Shown here: positions 9,122 to 18,300 of the stretch, piece after piece | Numbering within the stretch: the stretch's first letter is position 1 | Layout: each line of letters starts with the position of its first letter | Source of the DNA: Pseudoalteromonas sp. T1lg48 | Lineage (GTDB): Bacteria > Pseudomonadota > Gammaproteobacteria > Enterobacterales > Alteromonadaceae | NCBI RefSeq assembly: GCF_002964785.1 | Contig: NZ_PQCC01000002.1 | Coordinates: 492,832-556,831, forward strand | Direction of reading: 5' to 3' | Length of the DNA stretch: 64,000 nucleotides | Notes under the pieces: generated by a model | Told to the model about the DNA's origin: nothing | The model's database searches: none | What the model saw: the letters and a program-made list of their open reading frames with translations, nothing else | Translations under genes and position numbers: made by a program

Positions 9122-9250
9122 ATCTTCTTTGCCACCGAGATTTGCCTTTTTAAGCAAAACCTTTGGCCGGGCTCACATTTAGCCATTTTCCTCACTAAAC
9201 TCATAGTAGGTTGAATAACGGCAAGCTTTTTCGCTTGTGGGTATATTTTT

Positions 9251-10654
9251 ATGGCAAAAATTACATTTCATGGCGCAGCGCAAGAAGTAACGGGCTCCTG
9301 CCATTTACTCTCCACACCGGCTCTTGGTGAAGTGTTACTCGATTGCGGCATGCTGCAAGGGATGAGAGCAAAACACAAGGTATCGAGAAAGCAGTTTAAC
9401 TTTAACCCTGGTCGCATAGATGCCGTGATTTTATCCCACGCCCATTTAGATCATTCAGGTCGCTTACCCTCTTTAGTTCATGATGGCTTTAAAGGTCCCA
9501 TCTATTGCACCGAAGCAACTTCACAATTACTCCCGGTAATGCTTTTTGACGCCCTGGGCCTGTATGAAAATGATCTGATGCGGGAAAACCGTAAATTAAT
9601 GCGCAAGGGCAAACCAGAAATTGAGCCCCTGTACTCAAAAGCCGATGTGTTGCAGGTGTTGGATTTACTCAAACCCATTGCCTATAAAGAAAGAAAAAAA
9701 TTAAGTGAGGGTGCTTCACTGTGCTTCTATGATGCCGGACATATTCTCGGCTCAGCCATTGTGGAACTACAATTTGACGACCAGGGTCAGCATAAAACTC
9801 TCGTTTTCTCGGGGGATTTAGGCAACAAGGACACCCTGTTGATGAATGACCCCACCTTGCTTGAGAATGCGGACATAGTTCTTATGGAAGGCACCTATGG
9901 CGATCGTGAGCATAAATCGCTGGGTGACACCTTAAGCCAGTTTAGAGAAGTGTTGCACACCGCATTTGAAAATGGTGGTAATGTGATGATCCCCGCCTTC
10001 GCCGTTGGCCGTACCCAGGAGCTATTGCTGTATCTGGGTAAATTGCAGATGGCCGGTGAGCTGGATAACTGGCAAATCTTTTTAGATAGTCCCATGGCGA
10101 TAGAGGTCACACAAATTTACGATCAGTGGCTGCCTACCTTGGATTGTGAAGGGGTTAAACCCTTATGCACGGGGGAGCAAACCCTGTTAAAAAACTTTCT
10201 TTCCACCTTGCATTTGATGGTGAGCGCCGAAGACTCCATGTCCATTAATAAGATCAGCAAGGGCGCGCTTATTATTGCCGGCAGCGGCATGTGTACCGGC
10301 GGGCGTATTACCCACCACTTTAAGCACCGCATTTGGGACAGTCGCAACACCTTAATTTTTGTCGGTTTTCAGGCTTACGGTACGCTCGGGCGCATACTGG
10401 TTGAAGGCGCGCAGCACATTAAACTCTTTGGTGACGATTTTATTGTGAAGGCCAATGTAGAAACCCTGGGCGGTTTTTCGGCCCACGCCGGACAAAGAGA
10501 GCTGATTAACTGGGTTGCCAACTTTAAAACCCAGCCCAAAGTGGTGCTGGTGCACGGGGAGCCCGACGCCCTAATGGCATTGTCGGAAAAACTGCTGAAT
10601 GAACACAATATTGAAGCTGAAATACCCATTTTAGGCCAAAGTATCGAGTTTTAA
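9251..10654 (+). CDS. MBL-fold beta-CASP RNA-processing metallo-hydrolase
   Basis: 467-residue metallo-beta-lactamase with a beta-CASP domain, the architecture of RNA-cleaving enzymes related to CPSF-73/Ysh1. Zinc motif SHAHLDH gives His63, His65, Asp67 and His68; FSGDLG supplies a later metal ligand. The beta-CASP part shows FAVGRTQELL and SGMCTGGR, and the C-terminal FSAHAGQ and VHGEPDA motifs complete the metal and phosphate sites. A cytoplasmic ribonuclease is the likely role, but bacterial members of this subgroup are poorly characterised. The gene stands alone; I see no strong Shine-Dalgarno. Confidence 0.9.
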   Translation: MAKITFHGAAQEVTGSCHLLSTPALGEVLLDCGMLQGMRAKHKVSRKQFNFNPGRIDAVILSHAHLDHSGRLPSLVHDGFKGPIYCTEATSQLLPVMLFDALGLYENDLMRENRKLMRKGKPEIEPLYSKADVLQVLDLLKPIAYKERKKLSEGASLCFYDAGHILGSAIVELQFDDQGQHKTLVFSGDLGNKDTLLMNDPTLLENADIVLMEGTYGDREHKSLGDTLSQFREVLHTAFENGGNVMIPAFAVGRTQELLLYLGKLQMAGELDNWQIFLDSPMAIEVTQIYDQWLPTLDCEGVKPLCTGEQTLLKNFLSTLHLMVSAEDSMSINKISKGALIIAGSGMCTGGRITHHFKHRIWDSRNTLIFVGFQAYGTLGRILVEGAQHIKLFGDDFIVKANVETLGGFSAHAGQRELINWVANFKTQPKVVLVHGEPDALMALSEKLLNEHNIEAEIPILGQSIEF

Positions 10655-10688
10655 CCGGCTTGAAATGTACGAGACTTTTGCGTGAATC

Positions 10689-10715
10689 AAAAAGCCGCCT
10701 GAATAATCAGGCGGC
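10689..10715 (-). terminator. Minus-strand intrinsic terminator hairpin
   Basis: Perfect 9-bp stem GCCGCCTGA-ATAA-TCAGGCGGC. The T-run (five T) follows only when read on the minus strand, so it would end a minus-strand transcript, although no recognised minus-strand gene lies just upstream of it. On the plus strand it could still act as a 3' hairpin for the MBL gene. Confidence 0.6.
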
Positions 10716-10771
10716 CATGGAGTTTGTTGAGTCAGCACGTCCGCCTAATCGCAATCTGGAATGACTGTAAC

Positions 10772-10888
10772 TCACATGGCTTCGAGTGGTGGGGGATTTT
10801 TCAGTGTGTACCAAGCCATGTACCACTGGTACTCGGGCTTATATGACGTTGTTTGGAAGTTTAGCAAAGCGCTTGAAAGATCAATTGG
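10772..10888 (-). other. Short open frame ahead of the minus-strand terminator
   Basis: On the minus strand a frame open from 10888 ends in TGA at 10772 with the protein-like tail YMAWYTLKNPPPLEAM; the only ATG that gives a full tail is at 10819, and a TTG lies at 10867. It is followed 57 bp later by the terminator at 10689-10715. It could be a tiny gene or the surviving 3' end of a lost gene. I do not recognise it. The rest of 10655-10995 holds the AT-rich upstream region of the sensor kinase. Confidence 0.25.
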
Positions 10889-10995
10889 TTAGTTGAGTTA
10901 AATATCAAACAGAAAGTTTCCTTTTATAAAAGATAAATCTGTAGTCTATGTTAGACTCTTTTTTTTTGATTTAGTGTGTAGTTGTAAGGCAATCA

Positions 10996-13900
10996 ATGAT
11001 TAAGGGTTTAATCTCCTTCAAAAATTTCATCCGAAATTGCTTTATACTGATCGTGTTACTTTTACAAAGCGCCAACGCAGCCGCCAAGTTTTCATCATCG
11101 CTTTTCTCTCTCCCGCTTTTTTCTGTTGAAAGCAATAACTTATTACCAAGTAAAGAAATATTAAAACTAGCTCAAGACGAACAAGGATTTATTTGGGTCG
11201 GTACTCGCAATGGAGTTTATCGTTTTGATGGTTATCAATACCAACCATTATTGGCAACGAACGATGAAGTAAACCTTACCAACATTCATGTCCGTTCGTT
11301 ACTCGCCGATGGCGATACACTTTGGATTGGCAGCATGACACGTGGCTTATTTAAAGTAAGTTTAAGCAGTGGGCATGCGCAGCAATACTTCCAAGATAAG
11401 CAGAACCAAGAAAATAATGACAAAAGCGTTGGCGGCAATCAGGTCAATGGATTGAAACGAGATAGCAGTGGCAGTTTGTGGATAGCCCACAGCTATGGGC
11501 TATCCAAACTCGATATTGAAACTGAAACATTCACCCAATTTAAGTCTCTTGATAACGCCACTGATCGGTATTTTAACTATTTACTTGATGTGGAACTTGA
11601 TAAGAGTGACGACGTTTGGCTCGCTACAGCCAAAGGGATAGCCAAGTTAAATTTAGCAAAGCAGGGGTTTAATCTAGTAACTGACAAAGCGGGAAATGAC
11701 TCGGTAATTAATGTCGTCGCAAGACGATTATTTACTGCCAGCGACGGCCGCATATGGGTGGGCACTCAACGGCAGGGCACTTATTTAATCGATCCTGCCA
11801 GCGACAAGATCAGCAAACTCGAGAGCTCAGCGGGCAAGACTCCAAGTATTGATACTGGCATTGCTGAATCTAAAGCAATTGATGGTGAGCCACGACAAAT
11901 ATGGATCTCCGGCTACGACGGCATTGAAGTACGCCAGGCCACAACAGGCGAAATATTATATAGGTTTGAAGGTAACTTATTGGATAGTTACGGCCTCAAA
12001 AGCAACACTGTTTATCCGATACTGACATCAAAATCAGGCCTGATCTGGCTTGGCGTAAACCAATATGGTCTACAATATTTCGTGCCTGATGTTCAGCAAT
12101 ACCAAGTAGTAAACAGGTTCCACCGCGCGCTTGAGCCGGTCTTTTCTTCCTTTATTCAAAATGTGATTAAGGTTAATGTCCAATCCATTTTGGTGCTGAA
12201 TGCAGATAAGCCCTACCGCGTTAATTTAGCAACGGGTAATGTCAGCCCGTTTTTTACCACGCCGGAATATATCAACACTTCTGTAGTGGGTGGTGTAGTC
12301 AATGATGATGGTACTTTTTGGCTGGGCAGCACAAATGGCAGCATAATCAAAACAGATGCCGATGGTAAGGTGCTCTTAGAGCTTACCTTGCCACTGACTA
12401 AAAATCAGGGCGTCTTCGTTTATACCTTGGTCAAAGGCCTTAACAACGAGTTATGGATAGGCACAGATCGCGGCTTAGTTAAACTTGATTTAACCACTAA
12501 CCAACTGTCCCCCGCCTTAGCCGATGGCAAGCCTTTCATTGCGTTTGTCCGCTCACTGTATGTCGATACACAAAACAGGATTTGGGCCGGCACGATTAAT
12601 GGTGTTGGCGTGATAGAAAGCGGTGAGCTCAATGCAACCATCTACACCGAGCAGCGCCATACCAACAATACCTTAACCAACAATTATATTGTTCAAGTAA
12701 CAGAGTTGGCTGATGGAAGCTTGATTGTTTACACACGTGGTGGGCTATTTAAGCTCATTTCAGAAACCAAAAATGAAAAGCTATTTGAGCCGTTTGCGGC
12801 TGAGTTATTTACTGGTGCAGTGCTTGAAGAAGGCATATTACCAACGCATGACGGTGGTTTGCTCATTGGCGCCGGCAAGAAAGTAACAGCGAATGGGGAG
12901 CAGGTGTTAGCTTTAACAGCTAAAGATGGCAATATAGTCAATGGCAGAAGCAAAGCATTTTTTGCCTTAAATAATGATTATTATCTTTATGCCACCTCAC
13001 ATGCCATTACCTTATTTAACAATCAGTTAAAAGCAAATTGGCACTACCAAGCGCCGTTGGCCATCACCTCACTACACATTGATGATGCTGCGTTCAACCT
13101 TAACCCCAACACACCTAAGCTCAACTTAACGGCCGAGAATACCGAACTCACCTTACGTATTTCTGCACTTGATTATTCTCAGCCAGAGAAAAACCAATAT
13201 CGCTATCAACTAATCGGCTTTGATGAGAAATGGCACACTACCCCTTGGGACGTTCGGCAGATCCGCTACACAGGGTTGGCTCCAGGTCAGTATCAACTCA
13301 ATATTCAAGGCTCTAACAGAAATGGTATGTGGACTGAGCCATCGACAAGCATTGCAGTTACCGTGCAGCCAAAGTTTTATCAAACCTTAGTGTTTAAATC
13401 CTTGTTGGTATTGTCAGTGTTGGTATTAGCTTATTGGCTGTTTCGCTGGCAGTTAGCACTGGCCAAACGCAAACAGTGGCAAAAGTTAGAACAAACACAA
13501 GCGATAGAACGCGCTGAAATGATGTCTGAATTGATGAATCAGAAAAATCAGTTACTTGCTGAGGTTAGCCATGACTTACGCACCCCCATTTCAATGATCA
13601 AATTGCAATTAGAGGCAATGCAAGACGGCATGCTAGCACCGGATGAAAAATCCTATGAGCGGATGCAAAAACGGATCACCAATTTAAACCAGTTAGTGGG
13701 CGATATTTACCAACTATCCATGGCTGACAACCATATGCTCCGTTTAGATAAACAGCCCTGCGATATTGCTTGCCTATTGAGTGAAGCCCTTGATGCTTAC
13801 CAGCCGCTATTAGAACAAAAACAACTGAGTTTAATATTCGATAATCAACTTCCAGAACACAGCGTTTATCTGCTGATGCTTGATGGTGCTCGGATGTTAC

Positions 13901-14241
13901 AAGTGTTTAGCAACCTACTGAAAAACTCTGGTCGTTATACCGACAACGGCGGACAGGTCAAAGTAACGATTAGCGACGACAAAAACAAAGCAAGGCACAT
14001 TCAGATCACGTTTGAAGACAGCGCCCCAGCCGTGGATCTTGATGAATTAACTCACTTATTTGATCGTCTCTATCGAGCCCCATCCAATAAATCAAAAAGC
14101 GCTGACGGCTCTGGCTTAGGTTTATGGATCTGTCGCACCATTGTTGAATCACATCAAGGAGAAATCGACGCTCAGCTCTCGACCTTAGGTGGTATTGCCG
14201 TTAATATCTCATTGCCTGTTTCTGTTTTTAGTTCAAAGTGA
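10996..14241 (+). CDS. Two-component sensor histidine kinase with periplasmic two-component-regulator propeller
   Basis: 1081-residue membrane sensor. A signal peptide (about 1-33) leads to a long periplasmic part of two-component-regulator-propeller blades, each with the W-[IVL]-[GA]-T signature (FIWVGTRNGVYRFDG, LWIGTDRGLVKLD, RIWAGTINGV). A Y_Y_Y domain follows (about 725-795, ending GLAPGQYQLNIQGSNRNG). One membrane segment lies at about 798-818. Then come HisKA with His859 in SHDLRTP and an ATPase domain with LLKNSGRY and GSGLGLWI. The G1 box reads DSAPAV, close to BaeS (DSAPGV). Unlike many Bacteroidetes homologues it has no fused receiver. Its partner regulator starts one base after the stop. 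The ligand is unknown. Base composition is AT-richer than flanking genes. Confidence 0.92.
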   Translation: MIKGLISFKNFIRNCFILIVLLLQSANAAAKFSSSLFSLPLFSVESNNLLPSKEILKLAQDEQGFIWVGTRNGVYRFDGYQYQPLLATNDEVNLTNIHVRSLLADGDTLWIGSMTRGLFKVSLSSGHAQQYFQDKQNQENNDKSVGGNQVNGLKRDSSGSLWIAHSYGLSKLDIETETFTQFKSLDNATDRYFNYLLDVELDKSDDVWLATAKGIAKLNLAKQGFNLVTDKAGNDSVINVVARRLFTASDGRIWVGTQRQGTYLIDPASDKISKLESSAGKTPSIDTGIAESKAIDGEPRQIWISGYDGIEVRQATTGEILYRFEGNLLDSYGLKSNTVYPILTSKSGLIWLGVNQYGLQYFVPDVQQYQVVNRFHRALEPVFSSFIQNVIKVNVQSILVLNADKPYRVNLATGNVSPFFTTPEYINTSVVGGVVNDDGTFWLGSTNGSIIKTDADGKVLLELTLPLTKNQGVFVYTLVKGLNNELWIGTDRGLVKLDLTTNQLSPALADGKPFIAFVRSLYVDTQNRIWAGTINGVGVIESGELNATIYTEQRHTNNTLTNNYIVQVTELADGSLIVYTRGGLFKLISETKNEKLFEPFAAELFTGAVLEEGILPTHDGGLLIGAGKKVTANGEQVLALTAKDGNIVNGRSKAFFALNNDYYLYATSHAITLFNNQLKANWHYQAPLAITSLHIDDAAFNLNPNTPKLNLTAENTELTLRISALDYSQPEKNQYRYQLIGFDEKWHTTPWDVRQIRYTGLAPGQYQLNIQGSNRNGMWTEPSTSIAVTVQPKFYQTLVFKSLLVLSVLVLAYWLFRWQLALAKRKQWQKLEQTQAIERAEMMSELMNQKNQLLAEVSHDLRTPISMIKLQLEAMQDGMLAPDEKSYERMQKRITNLNQLVGDIYQLSMADNHMLRLDKQPCDIACLLSEALDAYQPLLEQKQLSLIFDNQLPEHSVYLLMLDGARMLQVFSNLLKNSGRYTDNGGQVKVTISDDKNKARHIQITFEDSAPAVDLDELTHLFDRLYRAPSNKSKSADGSGLGLWICRTIVESHQGEIDAQLSTLGGIAVNISLPVSVFSSK

Positions 14242-14242
14242 T

Positions 14243-14929
14243 ATGTCCCATACCATCGTTATTGTTGAAGATGATGCAGAAATTGCTGAAATTGTCACCC
14301 TGTATCTGCAAGCTGATGGATTTACGGTGAAACACTTTGACGATGGCGCCAGTGTTGCCGATTGGATTAAGACACATTCCCCCGCTCTGTTATTGCTAGA
14401 TTTAGATTTACCTACAGTCCAAGGCAGTACTGTTTGTAAGCAAGTTAGGGAGTTTTCTACTTTACCAATCATCATGACCACGGCAAAGGTTGACGAAGTA
14501 GATCGACTTATTGGCTTGGAAATTGGCGCTGATGACTATGTGTGTAAGCCTTATTCAGTCAAGGAATTGGTCGCTCGGGTAAAAGTAAACTTACGCCGCA
14601 TAGCATTCTCACAACAACCCAATGCCACAACGACTACACAAATAGCTGTTGATGAGGATACCCTTAGGGTTTGCTATCAGCTGCATTGTGTACAATTAAG
14701 CGCCATTGAATTTCGAATACTTCAATTACTGTATGCTCAACCCGAGCGTGTTTATAATCGTCAGCAAATTTTGGACAACGTCTATCACGATTATCGTGAT
14801 GTTTCAGATCGCACGGTGGATAGCCATATTCGTAATGTGCGTAAAAAACTGTCACAATTACCGATAGGCTTTGAACTTATTCAATCAATTTACGGCGCAG
14901 GTTATAAATATCAACCAATGCCAATTTAA
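14243..14929 (+). CDS. OmpR-family response regulator (BaeR-like)
   Basis: 228-residue response regulator. The receiver domain has the acidic pocket EDD (9-11), phospho-acceptor Asp53 in LLLDLDLP, the TTAK switch threonine and the conserved lysine in DDYVCKPYS. A winged-helix DNA-binding domain (about 130-228) ends RTVDSHIRNVRKKL and YGAGYKY. I chose ATG 14243, one base after the kinase stop; the longer in-frame start at 14189 would lie inside the kinase gene and add a hydrophobic tail foreign to the family. Motifs are closest to BaeR. Likely targets are the genes just downstream, but no operator could be identified. Confidence 0.93.
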   Translation: MSHTIVIVEDDAEIAEIVTLYLQADGFTVKHFDDGASVADWIKTHSPALLLLDLDLPTVQGSTVCKQVREFSTLPIIMTTAKVDEVDRLIGLEIGADDYVCKPYSVKELVARVKVNLRRIAFSQQPNATTTTQIAVDEDTLRVCYQLHCVQLSAIEFRILQLLYAQPERVYNRQQILDNVYHDYRDVSDRTVDSHIRNVRKKLSQLPIGFELIQSIYGAGYKYQPMPI

Positions 14930-15376
14930 CTCTTTCCTCAGCCTGATAAAAAATGTCTAAATACTTAAGCCCAGTCTACGCAAACTAAAATACCTACCTA
15001 AGCCCTAGTGCCAGCCTTCTCCAGTATTTAGCGATGAGATGCGGCAATCCACTCTCCTACCTCATGCTCACAGCTCACAGCTCACAGCTCACACACTCAC
15101 AATGATTAGGCTTTGGGTTGCCACCAGCCTACATGATGAGCTTTTTAACAGCCCTGTTAACTGAACAAACACATTTATGTAAGGTGATGCAGAGTTTCAA
15201 GAGTGTGAGCTGATTAAAGTTCATCGATTTCCCCTAATAGCACCTTACTATCGTGCGCACTCATTATCCCCAACACATTAAGGAGTCATTTTTGCACATT
15301 CACTGCATATTTGTTTTTTAGAATTGGAAAAGGTTTTTAGAGCCATTTTAAAAGACATTGATTTGGGGACTCACTT
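14930..15376. other. Intergenic region with short tandem repeat
   Basis: No gene is seen in these 447 bp. A 7-bp unit CTCACAG is repeated three times with a partial fourth (15067-15094), about 280 bp upstream of the giant secreted protein gene. The AT-rich segment 15290-15376 should contain that gene's promoter and leader, but no convincing -35/-10 pair could be fixed. Confidence 0.6.
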
Positions 15377-18300
15377 ATGGGCATACACAGTGTTCATCAG
15401 CATGTTTTAACTCGGATAAAACAATTCATTGCGATAACCTCGCTTACTCTACCCTGTTTATTGCTATCTACTGCTCACGCTGCCAGCGTCGATAAGGGCA
15501 GCATTGGCACACTAAGTAGTGATAACGCGATTACTAACAATCTAACCTTGAGTGGTGATACCACCATAATCACTCAAGCAATAAATCCACAAGCCTCTGG
15601 TTTTATTAGCAATGACGGTGGTGAACAGTGGCGTTTTTCAACGACCGACGGTTCATATTTAGACAATGTAGGTGGTTATTATATTCGCTTTGACGGTGCA
15701 CCTGCGTTAATGGGGATCCCAGCCGAAACCGGCACGCTCACAGTGGGCGCTGGCAATATTATTAACGATGTTTGGACTAATCGTATTTTTAGCCGCCCAG
15801 TCGTCTTTGTTGCCTTTGCAGACCCAAATCTGAATAAAGGCGTCAGTATCGTGCCCACAGCACCAATTACGCACGGCAATCAGTTCTTATTTGATATTCG
15901 CCAAGCGCCGGGGTTTTCTGCTGACTTGCAAGGCGCCACCTTAAAATACTTTATTGCTGAAGAAGGCTGGCATCGCCTAGCTGATGGCCGCATGTTACTG
16001 ATTTCCAGTACTGAATTAAAAGATACCGGTTTTACGGGGGCCACGATTGAATTAGGCGCTACGTTCTCCGATGCCGTCACGGTCGCACAGCTTCAACGCC
16101 CGATGTTGTATAAAAACAGTTTCGGCTTTCGCCAACTTAACACCATTGAAGTCTATCAAGGCGCCACAGTGACCAGCGGTATTGGCGAAATTTCCAGTAT
16201 CGGTTTGCGCATGATGCAAGCGAGAAGTGTCGAAGAAGACAATGGTAGTACCGTGTATGGTGGTCGTGTTGGTTTTATGGTGCTCGGAAATATCAGCAGC
16301 ATTGCTAATCGCTTTAAAACCGTCCGAGATACTAATACTAATATTCGCGGCGGTAGTTACTTAACGGTGCCGCAAACAAACTTTCAGTATTATCAGCATA
16401 GTGCGGCAACCTCACCATTATTAAATAAAGCCGCTTGCGCAGAAGATGATGATGTACAAAACTTTTGTACTTACTTATCTGTGCCAGTTGATGCGTTTAG
16501 TCGGGGCATATTTGACACCCCACGACTGCCATACGTAAACAGCGATTTTGAGCCACTGCAAATGCAGCGCACGCTTTACTCTGAAATTGAAGGCAGCTGG
16601 GAAGGCACTGCTGAAGCCGAATTGGCTGCGCCTGTTACCGATGGTGACAATAAACCTATCGTCGGTACCTTAGCCAAAATGTTCCCTAATTTTGTCGCTG
16701 CCAGAGGCTGGGATCATGAAATTATCGGCAGTAATAGCTATTGGCACTGGTTTGCCACCTACCATTACAACACTTGTGTGTTTGATAGTATGAATACCGC
16801 ATGCGTTGACTACTTACCTGGCGACACTATTGTTCAGGATAGAGCCATCTTATGGCAAGCCAGTACCGTACGTTACGATACCGACGATGACGAGTATATC
16901 GGCATACATCATTCGGCAAATCGAGCGCAGGAAATTTTTATTAACCTTGATCAAGGTCGAAATGATCGTGGTCTCTACTTTGAGAGGTTGACACCGCCGA
17001 GTTGGGCCGCCAGTGAAACCTTCGATTACTTAAAATTTAAACTGCCAGATACGAACAAGTTTATTAGCCTTACAAGCATTAACGATAGCAGCAAAGAGCT
17101 GCTTGAAATAGCAGCAGAACCCTGGCAATTAGCCTTTACCAGAACCAATGCCACCGCCTCTGAACGTTGGTGTTCTACCTGCGAAGGCATTCCGACTTTT
17201 CAAACAGGTGATTGGCGAACAAGTGAATCGAGCTATTATGGTGTCGCTGTGCATTCAGATGCCTATTACTACGGCGAACGCCACATCAACGATATCTGGA
17301 TAAAGCCCCGGGTAAGTAAACTGGGCCAGAGTATGCGGGTTGGTGATTATTTGTTTGCCAATATTCCTTATGGCATCAATCCACAAGATGTATATTGGAT
17401 TCGATCGGTAACGGGAACCAGAGATGATGCAGAGTGGATTGCCTATGGAGACTATGGCTACCAGGCTACAATGGCCGAGGGCAATCATTACGTCACCCTG
17501 TGTATGTACTATAACGAAACCGAGCGCTGCGGCGATTGGTTCAAAGTAGGCAATATTCCTTATGCGGAAAATGTGGCTGTAACCACCATTTCTCCAACGG
17601 GCGTCGATTTGGTAGGCAATTATACTTATATAGCGCCCGGTGACGGCAATTACGATGTGGAGTCTCGAAGTCCTCATCAATGGCAAAAGCTAGTTAACGG
17701 CGTTTGGCTGGATATCAGCGGCGCAACAGAACAAACTTATGTGGCAAGTGGCTCAGTAGGCTTGCACGTGCGTTTTTGTGTTATTCCACGTTCGCTAGAC
17801 GGTATAACGGGCCCTGAAGTTTGTTCGGCAGGGGTCGTTATTTATGGCGATAATGACTCGGATGGCATTGCCGATCACTGGGACAGTGACGATGATAATG
17901 ACGGAGTTTTCGACTGGTATGATGACTTCCCATTTGATAATACCGAGTCACTTGATACCGATGGTGACGGCATTGGTAATAACGCTGATTTAGATGATGA
18001 CAATGATGGCATCAGCGATGAAGACGAAAGCGCCGGTTTAACCGATCCGTTAAATTACGATACCGATGGTGACGGCACCAACGATCTAGAAGATCCCTTC
18101 CCAACCAGCTTTGGCAATTTCCCTGATTTTGATAATGACGGACTTGACGATACCGTCGACGAAGACCGAGACAACGATGGCGTCATTGATTATTACTATC
18201 AGGTAGAAGGTAAACCCGGCCTGCAAACACTGATCACTGAAGATGATGTTGTTTTAGCGTGGGCGCGAGTCGATGATGATCCATTTAGCCCATGTCTTGC

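Noticed and set aside
8795..9157. 120-residue minus-strand frame antisense to the DUF2860 gene
   Set aside because: Shadow of a well-supported gene that also crosses its terminator.
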